Shown piece by piece: positions 16,953 to 25,218 of a DNA stretch of 49,782 nt. The stretch comes from Caballeronia calidae. Lineage in GTDB: Bacteria > Pseudomonadota > Gammaproteobacteria > Burkholderiales > Burkholderiaceae. The stretch covers positions 1-49,782 of the forward strand of contig NZ_FCOX02000054.1 in the NCBI RefSeq assembly GCF_900044055.2, in the 5' to 3' direction. The notes under the pieces are model-generated. The model was not told the origin of the DNA and ran no database searches. It saw only the letters and a program-made list of their open reading frames with translations. Within the stretch, counting starts at the first letter, position 1, and the number at the start of each line of letters is the position of its first letter. A program made the position numbers and the translations under genes.

Positions 16953-17177
16953 TTATTCGTCCCCCGGAGCCGGGCGGCAGTCTATGGTAGCCATGCCGTA
17001 CGCGAATGCATAACGGACAGCGCCGATTGCGCTGGGAAACTCGCCAAGAATGCCGCTGTAGCTCTGCGTCCCGCTCGGGGCTCGAACCGCGAGCATTCCG
17101 GTATAGATGTCGCGTTCAGGCAGCGCGGTTGCGGTGAGGATGTACCCTTTGTAAGTGATGTCGCTTACTTGTGTCAT
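16953..17177 (-). CDS. Small hypothetical protein
   Basis: A 74-residue protein I do not recognise. It starts MTQVSDITYKGYILTATALPERDIYTGMLAVR and ends TIDCRPAPGDE. A short beta-rich protein with a central GTQSYSGILGEF is suggested. ATG 17177 has GAGAG upstream; a longer frame to 17231 has no ribosome site. It stands alone between the TAXI remnant and the LysR gene at 17453. Confidence 0.55.
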   Translation of the reverse strand: MTQVSDITYKGYILTATALPERDIYTGMLAVRAPSGTQSYSGILGEFPSAIGAVRYAFAYGMATIDCRPAPGDE

Positions 17178-17452
17178 CGTTCTCTCAGGTTCTATTGCCG
17201 GGCGGCGCTCGTTCGCGCTGCCTCGTTGCACGGCGAAACCGCGAAGCCCTATCTGGTATCCGATGCGAGCGCGAATCCCAGGCCGCGTCCATCTCTCCGT
17301 GACGGACTGTCATTGTTTCTCGCGAGAATGGCGGAGGTAAAACGCACGCAACCGGCTGGACCCGGACTTAATAGCTTGATCCGCGTGGCAGCTTGGAGAG
17401 TGCAGAACGTGGCCGCCGCGAGCTGAATGGGGCGCGCCACCGCCGCAAAAGG

Positions 17453-18367
17453 TCAGAACTCACGCAAATTCAGCTCGACGTGCTTCAGCCTACGCACCAT
17501 GCGCTCGACGAACTCCTCCGTCACATGCGGTAGCGCACGCTGACTCGGTTTAGTTATTCCGACGGTTAATTCGTTCACGTTCACGTCATCGATCGGCCGC
17601 CAAACCACATCGCCACGCGACAGTTCGTCGAGAAACGCGAGTTTGGAAAAGAATGAGATGCCGCGCCCGGACGCAATGAGGCGCTTAAGCAGCGTCGTTG
17701 AATTGCAAGTGACGCTCGGCTGCAGCGATTCCCAGAACGCGGGGAATTCGGTACTCGTGACACCCTGTATCGGCGAGCGGCCTTCGAGACGCAGGAACGC
17801 GTGGTGGCGGCACTCGTCGAAGGTGACACGCTCCTTCTTCGCGAGCGGATGTGACGACGCCATCACCACGCCCGGCGGCAACGGCACTTCGGTCACGACA
17901 TCGAGCCCGGCGGGCAGCTTCGCGATATATGTGATGCCGACGTCGTACTCGCCGCTCAGCACGCGCGGCGGGACATCGTGCGGCGGCACGGCTGCGATCG
18001 AATACGTGACTGCCGGATACGCATCCGAAAACTCCTCGACGGTCGCCGGCAGAAAATCGACGAAGAGCGAATCCATCGCCACGACGGACACATGGCCCTT
18101 GCGCTCGCCTTTCAGCTCATCGAGCTCACTGCGCATCAGATGGAAGTCGTTCAGCGTTTCGCGAATATGCTGCAGCACGCGCTCTCCAGCCGCGTTTATA
18201 CGAATGCCGTTGGGCAGCCGGTCAAAGAGCTCTGTGCCCATCTCTGATTCGAGCTTGAGGATTTGCCGGTTCACCGCGCTCGACGCGACATAAAGGTTCT
18301 GCGCGGCCTTACGGATCGACCCGCACCGCGCTACCTCGACAAAATACTTCAGTACATTCGCGTGCAT
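17453..18367 (-). CDS. LysR-family transcriptional regulator
   Basis: A 304-residue LysR-type regulator. The helix-turn-helix is at about residues 1-60, with LKYFVEVARCGSIRKAAQNLYVASSAVNRQI as its core, and a two-lobed effector domain follows. It starts only 9 bp after the ferredoxin stop and is the last gene of the eight-gene operon that begins at 24786. It is therefore probably co-expressed with the pathway it controls. This differs from the divergent LysR layouts elsewhere in the window. A T-N11-A dyad at 24895-24913, before the first gene of the operon, is a plausible target. Confidence 0.92.
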   Translation of the reverse strand: MHANVLKYFVEVARCGSIRKAAQNLYVASSAVNRQILKLESEMGTELFDRLPNGIRINAAGERVLQHIRETLNDFHLMRSELDELKGERKGHVSVVAMDSLFVDFLPATVEEFSDAYPAVTYSIAAVPPHDVPPRVLSGEYDVGITYIAKLPAGLDVVTEVPLPPGVVMASSHPLAKKERVTFDECRHHAFLRLEGRSPIQGVTSTEFPAFWESLQPSVTCNSTTLLKRLIASGRGISFFSKLAFLDELSRGDVVWRPIDDVNVNELTVGITKPSQRALPHVTEEFVERMVRRLKHVELNLREF

Positions 18368-18376
18368 CGCTTGCCC

Positions 18377-18712
18377 TCAGACGATCACCCGCAGGGGCCA
18401 CGACACGACCACGGGATGATCGAAGGCTACCTTGCCGACCTCCGACGCGCCACCCGGCGAACCGAGGGCGCTCACGCTCAGCCCAAAAAAAGCGCGGTTC
18501 ACTGCCGCGAACGAGGCTTCCTCCTGCGGCAGTTCTTCCTCATGATAGATCGCCTCGGTCGGGCACACTGACACGCACACGCCGCAACTGATGCACTCCT
18601 CCGGATGAATGTAGAGCGTGCGCTCGCCTTCGTAGATGCAGTCAACCGGGCAGCACTGCACGCAGGCGCCGTCCTTCACATCGATGCACGGAGATCCGAT
18701 TACATAGGCCAT
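18377..18712 (-). CDS. 7Fe ferredoxin (FdxA-type)
   Basis: A 111-residue ferredoxin. The cysteine pattern matches seven-iron ferredoxins such as Azotobacter FdI: C9, C17 and C50 for the [3Fe-4S] cluster, and C21, C40, C43 and C46 for the [4Fe-4S] cluster. C20 and C25 are extra. The common additional Cys near position 12 is absent. The ECISCGVCVSVCP segment is unmistakable. Residues after about 62 form a variable tail. ATG 18712 overlaps the stop of the enoyl-CoA hydratase gene by one base (TGATG), so translation is coupled. Within this operon it probably carries electrons to or from the FAD-dependent oxidoreductase encoded three genes upstream; that link is inferred from context. Confidence 0.92.
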   Translation of the reverse strand: MAYVIGSPCIDVKDGACVQCCPVDCIYEGERTLYIHPEECISCGVCVSVCPTEAIYHEEELPQEEASFAAVNRAFFGLSVSALGSPGGASEVGKVAFDHPVVVSWPLRVIV

Positions 18713-19485
18713 CAGCGCCCCCTCCATTGCGGCTTGCGTTTCTCCTGGAACGCGCGCACGCCTTCGTGCGCATCCTCGGATTGCAGCGCGCTGACGAGCG
18801 CCGGCAGCCGGAGCGCCTGTGCCTCGGTCGCCGAAAGCGTCGACGTGCGCCGCACGACCTGCTTGATCGCCTGCACCGAGAGTGGTGCGCACGCCAGCAC
18901 GCTGTCGAGCCATCGTTCGACGGCTGCGTCCAGTTCCGCGCGCGGCACAACTTCGTTGACGAGGCCCATCGAAAGGGCCTCGCTTGCCCCGATGCGGCGG
19001 CCCGTCATGAGCATGCCCATCGCCTGCCGGTAGGGAATCTGCCGCTGCAACAACGTCATGCCGCCGTCGAGCGGCATGCGCCCGACGAGCGCCTCGGGCA
19101 AGCCAAAGCTCGCTTCCTCGCAAGCGATCACGAGATCGCACCCCAGCACCATCTCGAACCCGCCGCCGAGCGCGTAGCCGTTCACGCGCGCGATCACCGG
19201 CACATTCAGCGTCTCGCGCAGCGCGATGCCGCCGAAGCCGCCGGGGCGCTGCGCGGCCCAGTATTCGAGGCCGCTCATCGCAGGATTCTTGAGGTCCGCG
19301 CCGACGCAGAACGCGCGATCGCCCTCGCCCGTCAGCACGACGACGCGCACGTCGCGGTTATGTTCCAGCTCGGTCCAGATGCGCTGCAACTCGGCTTCGG
19401 TATCCAGATCGACCGCGTTGAGCGCCTCGGGACGCGCTAGGGTCACGGTGGCGACGTGCTGATCGATGACAAGACGCACACTCAT
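18712..19485 (-). CDS. Enoyl-CoA hydratase/isomerase family protein
   Basis: A 257-residue crotonase-fold protein of normal length. It begins MSVRLVIDQHVATVTLARPEALNAVD. The first oxyanion-hole segment is FCVGADLK and the second NGYALGGGFEMVLGCDLVIA. The catalytic glutamate region reads SFGLPEALVGRMPLDGG, so at least one acidic residue is in place. ATG 19485 overlaps the CoA-transferase stop (ATGA), and its own stop overlaps the ferredoxin start. It acts on a CoA thioester, presumably the product of the co-encoded CoA-transferase. Hydration, isomerisation and decarboxylation are all possible in this family. Confidence 0.9.
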   Translation of the reverse strand: MSVRLVIDQHVATVTLARPEALNAVDLDTEAELQRIWTELEHNRDVRVVVLTGEGDRAFCVGADLKNPAMSGLEYWAAQRPGGFGGIALRETLNVPVIARVNGYALGGGFEMVLGCDLVIACEEASFGLPEALVGRMPLDGGMTLLQRQIPYRQAMGMLMTGRRIGASEALSMGLVNEVVPRAELDAAVERWLDSVLACAPLSVQAIKQVVRRTSTLSATEAQALRLPALVSALQSEDAHEGVRAFQEKRKPQWRGR

Positions 19486-20663
19486 ACGGCCTCCGTCGTC
19501 GCGACGCCGCGTAGCGGCTCTAAGATCTCTACAGTATGCTGTCCGAGGCGCGGCGGCGCGCGGCGCAACGCGACAGGGGCGTTCGACAGCTCGATTGGGC
19601 TGCCGATCAGCCGGACAGGCTGTCCTTCGCCCTCGCCTTCCAGAACGAGTTGATTGTGCAACGTCTGTGGATCGACGAGCGCCTCGCGCAAATCTCGAAC
19701 GGGCGCGCACAGCAGATCCTGTTCTTCGAGCCGCGCGAGCCAGTACTCGCGGCTATTGCTCGCAAAGCGCTCACGGAAGGTGCGCTGCAATTCAGCCTTG
19801 TGCGCGAATTGCTGATTCAGATTGCAAAAGCGCGGGTCGGCGGACATGTCTTCGATCTGCAAGGCCGCGCAGATATCGCGCAGCGGATTCGATTTGAAAG
19901 CGCCGACCAGCACGAGCGGCCCGGTCGTCGTATCGAACACGCCCGAGAGCGGCATCGCGGCCCAGTTCACTTCGGAGTCCGCCATCATGATCATCGCTGC
20001 TTCCTGCATCTGCATCGCGAGCATCGAGTTGTAGAGCGACACGTTGACCTTCTGCCCCTCGCCCGTGCGATCGCGATGCAGCAGCGCGAGCAGGATGCCC
20101 TGCACCATATGCATGCCGGCCGAATAATCCGCAAGCGCAGTGGGATAGACTGAGACCGGCAGCGCTTCATCCGCGCGACGCGCCATCACACCGCTCATCG
20201 CTTGTGCGAGCACGTCCTGGCCACCCTTGTGCGCATACGGTCCGGTCTCGCCGAAGCCCGTGCCGACCGCATAGATGATGCGCGGATTGAGCGTGCGGCA
20301 GTCCTCGTAGCCGAGCCCGAGCCGATCCATCACGCCGGCGCGGAAGTTGTTCACGATGACATCGGCTTCCGCGATCAACGCCTTCAGCGCATCCATCTGC
20401 GATGCATCGCGCAGATCGAGCGCCACACTGCGCTTGTTGCGATTCAGGCTGCAGAAGATCGGGTTGTCCGCGCCCGCCACCGGTTCGAAGGTCGAGCGGC
20501 TCAGATCGCCCGCGCCGTGCCGCTCAACCTTGACGACATCCGCGCCGTAGTCGGCGAGCATCTGCGTGCAGACCGGGCCCATCATCACTTGCGTGAGATC
20601 GATCACGCGCACGCCGGTCAAGGGAAGGTCGTGTTTCTTCATTTTGTTCTCCGTGTTGCTCAT
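19482..20663 (-). CDS. Family III (CaiB/BaiF) CoA-transferase
   Basis: A 393-residue family III CoA-transferase. It shows GVRVIDLTQVMMGPVCTQML, DYGADVVKVERHGAGD, NRNKRSVALDLRD, VIVNNFRAGVMDRLG and GTGFGETGPYAHKGGQD. D179 in ALADYSAGMHM is the expected catalytic aspartate, then RTGEGQKVNVSLYNSM. Two starts are reasonable. ATG 20663 overlaps the upstream stop as ATGA, like the other junctions here. ATG 20642 has GGAGA seven bases before it. I kept the first because the operon pattern favours it; the difference is seven residues. It loads CoA onto the operon's acid substrate. Confidence 0.9.
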   Translation of the reverse strand: MSNTENKMKKHDLPLTGVRVIDLTQVMMGPVCTQMLADYGADVVKVERHGAGDLSRSTFEPVAGADNPIFCSLNRNKRSVALDLRDASQMDALKALIAEADVIVNNFRAGVMDRLGLGYEDCRTLNPRIIYAVGTGFGETGPYAHKGGQDVLAQAMSGVMARRADEALPVSVYPTALADYSAGMHMVQGILLALLHRDRTGEGQKVNVSLYNSMLAMQMQEAAMIMMADSEVNWAAMPLSGVFDTTTGPLVLVGAFKSNPLRDICAALQIEDMSADPRFCNLNQQFAHKAELQRTFRERFASNSREYWLARLEEQDLLCAPVRDLREALVDPQTLHNQLVLEGEGEGQPVRLIGSPIELSNAPVALRRAPPRLGQHTVEILEPLRGVATTEAV

Positions 20664-22045
20664 GCTGCTTCTCTCGTTTGCACATGCACCGCGAGCGGCG
20701 GAATGTCCGCGTTGCGTCTGCTTTGATCGCCCGGGTCGGCGCCCTGCGCACGCAGCGTCTTCTGCAATGCGGGCACGTCGACATCGCGCACGGTGACGCC
20801 CGCGTTCAGCGCGAGCGCCGCCGCGACGCCCGCAGCCTCGCCCATCGCCATGCACGGCGGGATTTCGCGCGACATCTTCTGCGCCTGCGACGTCGCCGAA
20901 TAATGGCGGCCCGCGACGAGAAGGTTGTCGATCTCCTTCGGCAGCAGCACGCGATACGGCATGTAGTAATCGCGTCCGCGCGCGATGCTGTCGGTGAAGC
21001 GCGTGCGTTGCGCGAGGTCTTCCTTCGTCATCACGTATTCGCCTTGCAGGAGGCGCGTCTGACGCACACCGGTCTGCGGCGCGACATCGATCACATAGCA
21101 GTTCTCGAAGCCTGGCAGCTTCTCGCGCACGAAGTCGACGACCGCATGAATGTGCTTGCGTCCCTGCATCTCGGCGCGCGTGAGGTCTTCGGGCTTGAGG
21201 CCATCGAGACCCGCCATGTGCGGACAGTTGCACCACACCACGCCCGGCAGCGGCGTCTTCAACCACCAGTAGCCCCACGAGCCGCCGAGAATCCGCTTGA
21301 TCTGCCGATCGAGTGCCGCAAACGACTCCGGTTCTTCCGCTTCGAAGCGCTCGGCGACCTCCGTATCGACACCGCCGAGGCGGAACACCGTCGTCGTGAT
21401 GTAGCTGCCGCCGACATGCGGCACGCCCGCGGAGGCCGCGACATCGAGATCACCCGTCGCGTCGATGACGACATCGGCGACAATCGCTTCGCGGCCGCTC
21501 TTGGTCTCGCAGATCACGCCCTTTACCTTGCCGTCCTCGACAAGCGTGCGCGAAAACCACGAATGCAGCCGCAGCTTTATACCGAGCGACTCGACCATTT
21601 CGAGCGCGACGCGCTTCATCGCGTCGGGATCGAAGGCCGCCGCGAAGCACACCGGATGCGGATTCTTCTGGCTATGAAAATCAAACGTGCCCCAGCGCCC
21701 CCATTTCCGATACGCAGCCGGGTCCTCGCCCCATTCGTCCGAGCGCGGGAAGGTCGCCATCTTGCGCGCCGCCATGCGCTCGATGAAGGTCATGCAGGTG
21801 CCACGCACTGAAATCTCTTGCAGATGGTTGTCCCACATGTCGTCGAGCACGAGCACCATGCCGCCCGACGCAAGACCGCCGAGATGGTTGTAGCGTTCGA
21901 GCAGGATCACTTCCGCACCGTTGCGCGCCGCCGCGATCGCCGCCGACAGCCCTGCCGGCCCGCCGCCGACCACGACGACGTTAGCCTGGGCCGCCACGCG
22001 CACATCGCGCACGGGCTCCTGAATCCAGTCGCTGATCATGTTCAT
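20660..22045 (-). CDS. FAD-dependent oxidoreductase (PF12831-like)
   Basis: A 461-residue flavoprotein. The FAD fold begins at about residue 23: VVVVGGGPAGLSAAIAAARNG, then VILLERYNHLGGLASGG. A second conserved block is VVIDATGDLDVAASAGVPHVGG. The C-terminal FAD contact reads NLLVAGRHYSATSQAQ followed by CMAMGEAAGVAAALAL. This is the FAD_oxidored group, whose members have no common substrate. CAGGAGACGAA precedes ATG 22045. It lies 37 bp after the permease gene and its stop overlaps the CoA-transferase start. With the ferredoxin in the same operon, a ferredoxin-linked oxidation or reduction of the imported acid is the simplest reading. No iron-sulfur motif lies in this protein itself. Confidence 0.85.
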   Translation of the reverse strand: MNMISDWIQEPVRDVRVAAQANVVVVGGGPAGLSAAIAAARNGAEVILLERYNHLGGLASGGMVLVLDDMWDNHLQEISVRGTCMTFIERMAARKMATFPRSDEWGEDPAAYRKWGRWGTFDFHSQKNPHPVCFAAAFDPDAMKRVALEMVESLGIKLRLHSWFSRTLVEDGKVKGVICETKSGREAIVADVVIDATGDLDVAASAGVPHVGGSYITTTVFRLGGVDTEVAERFEAEEPESFAALDRQIKRILGGSWGYWWLKTPLPGVVWCNCPHMAGLDGLKPEDLTRAEMQGRKHIHAVVDFVREKLPGFENCYVIDVAPQTGVRQTRLLQGEYVMTKEDLAQRTRFTDSIARGRDYYMPYRVLLPKEIDNLLVAGRHYSATSQAQKMSREIPPCMAMGEAAGVAAALALNAGVTVRDVDVPALQKTLRAQGADPGDQSRRNADIPPLAVHVQTREAA

Positions 22046-22082
22046 TTCGTCTCCTGTGATGAGGGTTCGTGTCGCGTCACGC

Positions 22083-22922
22083 TCAGCGGATGCCTTCCGG
22101 CTGCCACTTGACGAGCCAGCGCTCCAGCGCCGCGATCACGAGGAAAAAGAAGCCCGAGAGGACGGCGCTCATGATGATCGCCGTGTAAAGCAGCGCCGAG
22201 TCGAAGGCGTAGGTTGCCTGGATGATCATCGCGCCGATGCCTTCCGTCGCGCCGATCCACTCACCCACGACCGCACCGATCACCGACATCGATGCCGCGA
22301 TGCGCAGCGCCGAGAAGAGATACGGCAGCGATGCGTAGAGCCGCAGCTTGAAGAAGATCTCCCGCTTGCTGGCGGAGAGCACGTGCATCAGTTCCATCGC
22401 CTGCGGATTGACCGCTTCGAGGCCGCGCACCATGTTCACCAGCGTCGGAAAGAAGCACACGATCGCCGCGATCGTTATCTTCGGCTCGAGCCCGTTGCCC
22501 ATGATGAGCACGAGGATCGGCGCCTTGGCGACGACCGGTATCGAGTTGATCATCACCGCGACCGGATAGAAGATTTCCTGCAGCGTCTTGTTGTGCACGA
22601 AGATCGTCGCGAGCACGATGGCCGCGAGATTGCCCAGCACAAAGCCGAGCGATGCCTCGACGGCGGTCGGCACCAGGTTCTGCAGCAGCACGTCGCTCTT
22701 CGCGAAGAGCGTCTCGAACACGAGCGCCGGCGACGGCGCGATGAACGGCTTCACATGAAAGCCTGCCACCACCGCCCACCACGCGAAGATGAGGCTCGCG
22801 ACACCGAGCGCCGGCAGCATGCGGGCACGCCACATCTGCTGGCGACGGCGCGCGCGCCACGCTTGCGATTCCGCGTCCGGCACGCTCGCCGGCACGTTCA
22901 GGTTCATTTCGGACGTAGCCAT
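22083..22922 (-). CDS. TauT/SsuC-type ABC transporter permease
   Basis: A 279-residue inner-membrane permease of the taurine/nitrate/sulfonate importer type. About six hydrophobic segments are visible, starting LPALGVASLIFAWWAVVAGF. The EAA loop that contacts the ATPase is AVNPQAMELMHVLSASKREI followed by FFKLRLYASLPYLF. The C-terminal helices include VIGAVVGEWIGATEGIGAMI. Its ATG overlaps the ATPase stop by one base (TGATG). It works with the ATPase at 22922 and the binding protein at 23758. Confidence 0.92.
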   Translation of the reverse strand: MATSEMNLNVPASVPDAESQAWRARRRQQMWRARMLPALGVASLIFAWWAVVAGFHVKPFIAPSPALVFETLFAKSDVLLQNLVPTAVEASLGFVLGNLAAIVLATIFVHNKTLQEIFYPVAVMINSIPVVAKAPILVLIMGNGLEPKITIAAIVCFFPTLVNMVRGLEAVNPQAMELMHVLSASKREIFFKLRLYASLPYLFSALRIAASMSVIGAVVGEWIGATEGIGAMIIQATYAFDSALLYTAIIMSAVLSGFFFLVIAALERWLVKWQPEGIR

Positions 22923-23755
22923 CAGCAGGTCTCCAGTACGCGCCGCAGGTGCGCGGTGAGTTCGACGAATTCGCGCGTCTCGCGGATATCGAGCGTTCGG
23001 TCCTCGGGCAGATCGACCGGCACGATCTCCTTCACGCGGCCCGGATTCGCCGCGAGCATGAGCACGCGCTGACCGAGAAACGCGGCTTCATAGATGCTGT
23101 GCGTGACGAAGAGCGTCGTGAGGCCGAGTTCTTTCCACACGCGGCGCAGCTCTTCGTTGAGACGGTCGCGCGTGATTTCGTCCAGTGCGCCGAAGGGCTC
23201 GTCCATTAGCAGCACTTTGGGGTCGCAGACGAGCGCCCGTGCAATAGCCACACGCTGGCGCATGCCGCCCGACATCTCGTGCGGAAACGCATCCTCGCGG
23301 CCCTTGAGACCCACGAGCTCCAGCAGTTCGCGCGGCGTCGCGCGGCCGGCTCGCGCCTTGCCTTGCGCGACTTCGAGCGGCAGCTCGACGTTCTGGATCG
23401 CCGTGCGCCACGGCAGGAGCGCTGCGTCCTGAAACACGAACCCGATATCGCGCCGCTCACGCGCGGTCTGCGGCGCCGCGTCGAGCACGCTGATACTGCC
23501 GCGGCTCGGCTTCACGAGATCCGCGACGACGCGGAGAAACGTCGACTTGCCGCAGCCCGACGGCCCGAGCAGCGTGAGGAATTCGCCCTGTGCGATATCG
23601 AGGCTTACGCCTTCGATCGCGGTGACGCTGCGGCGGTCGGTGAAAAAGCGCACGTTGATGTCGCGGGCGCTGATCGCGCAATCGACGCCGTGCGGCAGCG
23701 CGAAGTGCGAGCTCGCCCGCTCCGCGCGCGGCGGATTCAAAGTGGCAGCATGCAT
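22922..23755 (-). CDS. TauT/SsuB-type ABC transporter ATP-binding protein
   Basis: A 277-residue ABC ATPase with every motif present: Walker A GPSGCGKST, Q-loop FVFQDAALLPW, signature MSGGMRQRVAIARAL, Walker B VLLMDEPFGALDE and switch VTHSIYEA. The sequence is closest in pattern to SsuB/TauB/NrtD ATPases of importers. The first 25 residues are a variable extension. The start lies 2 bp after the binding-protein stop and the end overlaps the permease start, so the importer is one translational unit. Confidence 0.95.
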   Translation of the reverse strand: MHAATLNPPRAERASSHFALPHGVDCAISARDINVRFFTDRRSVTAIEGVSLDIAQGEFLTLLGPSGCGKSTFLRVVADLVKPSRGSISVLDAAPQTARERRDIGFVFQDAALLPWRTAIQNVELPLEVAQGKARAGRATPRELLELVGLKGREDAFPHEMSGGMRQRVAIARALVCDPKVLLMDEPFGALDEITRDRLNEELRRVWKELGLTTLFVTHSIYEAAFLGQRVLMLAANPGRVKEIVPVDLPEDRTLDIRETREFVELTAHLRRVLETC

Positions 23756-23757
23756 GG

Positions 23758-24786
23758 TTACACCTTCAGGCGAGAGGAATGAGTGGCCTTGAGCACATCG
23801 AGCGTCATGACGTCATCGACTTTCGGGAGCGTCGCGCGGAACTGGCCGAGCTGACCGTACATCGCGATCTGCTCTTCCCAGACGCTCGCGTCCATCGCGC
23901 CCCAGCCCTGGGTCTGGGTCGTCTGAGTGAATGCGTAGCTCATCAGGGAATCGATCGCGAGGCGCTCGTCCGCGCGGTTCAGGTTCGGATACGCCTTCAC
24001 GAGCATGTCGATGGCCTGATCGCGATTCTGATTGGCGTACATCCAGCCGCGCGCCGTCGCTCGCAGGAAGCCCGCGACCGTTTCCGGATGTTCCTTCAGC
24101 ATCGACGTGGTCGCGTAGTACGGCAGCGCGTAGAGGCGCACGCCAGTGTCCCAGAGACGCAGGTCGACACGGTCCGCACCGAGCGGCTTCAGCGCCGTCG
24201 TGTTGGTCTGCCAGCCGGTCACCGCATCGACCTGACCGGCGACGAGCGGCATCATGTCCGCGCCGATCGGCACGATCTTTACCTGATTCTCGGGAATCTT
24301 GTGTTTCGCGAGCAGCGCGCGCAGCAGCACCATGCCCGTCGACTGAATGCCAATACGCTTGCCGATCATGTCCTGCGGCGAGCGGATCGGCGCCTTCTTC
24401 AGCGAGAAGAACGTGTACGGATGCTGCTGCAGCCCGACCGCGATGCACTTGATGGGCAGCCCTTCCGACACGGCCAGCATGATCGACGGGCTCGACGAAA
24501 TCTCGCCCGCCTGAAAGCGCCCCGACGCAACGATCGCTACGCCGTCGATATTCGGGCCGCCTGGCTGGATATGAAAGTCGATACCCTCCTTCTCGTAGTA
24601 GCCGAGTTGCTTCGCGACGACCTCCCCGACCTGATTCCCGCCCGGCACCCAGCCGAGCTGCATATTCACGGTCGCGAGACCGCCCGCAAATGCGCGCACG
24701 GACAGCAGCCCGCCGCCCGCCGCCAGTGCGCCGGCGGTGAGGGTGCGTAGTGCGCGCCGCCGTCCCGCGTTTTCGATGATTGGCAT
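23758..24786 (-). CDS. NitT/TauT-type ABC transporter substrate-binding protein
   Basis: A 342-residue periplasmic binding protein of the NMT1/SsuA type and the first gene of the operon. The N-terminus GRRRALRTLTAGALAAGGG has a twin-arginine-like start before a hydrophobic stretch, so Tat export is possible though the motif is not ideal. Cleavage is likely near VRAFAGG. Family features are MQLGWVPGGNQVGEVVAKQLGY, ASGRFQAGEISSSPS, GKRIGIQSTG, and AGQVDAVTGWQTN. ATG 24786 has CGGAGAC upstream. Substrates of this family include sulfonates, nitrate, aromatic acids and pyrimidines. The CoA-pathway neighbours point to an organic acid, not to a sulfur source. Confidence 0.9.
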   Translation of the reverse strand: MPIIENAGRRRALRTLTAGALAAGGGLLSVRAFAGGLATVNMQLGWVPGGNQVGEVVAKQLGYYEKEGIDFHIQPGGPNIDGVAIVASGRFQAGEISSSPSIMLAVSEGLPIKCIAVGLQQHPYTFFSLKKAPIRSPQDMIGKRIGIQSTGMVLLRALLAKHKIPENQVKIVPIGADMMPLVAGQVDAVTGWQTNTTALKPLGADRVDLRLWDTGVRLYALPYYATTSMLKEHPETVAGFLRATARGWMYANQNRDQAIDMLVKAYPNLNRADERLAIDSLMSYAFTQTTQTQGWGAMDASVWEEQIAMYGQLGQFRATLPKVDDVMTLDVLKATHSSRLKV

Positions 24787-25218
24787 CTTTGTCTCCGATG
24801 TTTTTCTGCGATGAGATTGCTTTCCGGCGTTTCTTTCGTCTAATGGGTGATGCCGGTTGAACCCATTGTCGGCAGCCAAAAGTGTCCGCGCATAGCATCA
24901 TTTTTTGCGATGCGTGATGCCGAAATTAGAGCGGTCAAGATCGCGCCCTCATTCGAGTAAAAATGCCCGGGCGCGCTCACTTCGTGGCCCTCCCGTCACC
25001 GTCCGCTCTAAAAGTTCGCTCGTAGGTAGCCAAATTCGGTGCTATCCGGCGCCATTTTTGTTCCGCAAGAATTTCGAAACCGGGCGATTCGTCATTGTCG
25101 ATGCGCGCCTGTTATCAGAAATGGGTTGTCGAAAGCCGGGATCGAAGACGCCATTGCGTACTTCGGGATCCTTACTACTACACGACATTCACGGTCAAAC
25201 TCAATTGACAGGAAAGCC
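24787..25218. promoter_or_regulatory. Divergent regulatory region, importer operon and porin
   Basis: This 432-bp space holds promoters for the minus-strand importer operon and the plus-strand porin gene. Besides the dyad listed separately, the octamer-plus GTGATGCCG occurs twice as a direct repeat (24847-24855 and 24914-24922), 67 bp apart. I found no open frame worth calling. Confidence 0.45.
24895..24913. promoter_or_regulatory. Candidate LysR operator before importer operon
   Basis: GCATC-N9-GATGC is a 19-bp dyad containing a T-N11-A core (on the minus strand TCGC...ATGA). It lies 109-127 bp upstream of the first gene of the operon, overlapping a GTGATGCCG repeat. Position and form suit a LysR activator, and the operon's last gene encodes one. 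Confidence 0.4.

Noticed and set aside
20664..21278. Extended N-terminus of the minus-strand CoA-transferase
   Set aside because: The extension lies within the FAD oxidoreductase gene and is unlike any CoA-transferase; the protein core begins at MKKHDLPLTGVRV with good starts at 20663 or 20642.
20678..24750. Several plus-strand open frames of 300-380 codons opposite the importer operon
   Set aside because: All are antisense to genes with complete catalytic or Walker motifs, and are rich in Arg and His as expected for shadows of GC-rich coding DNA.
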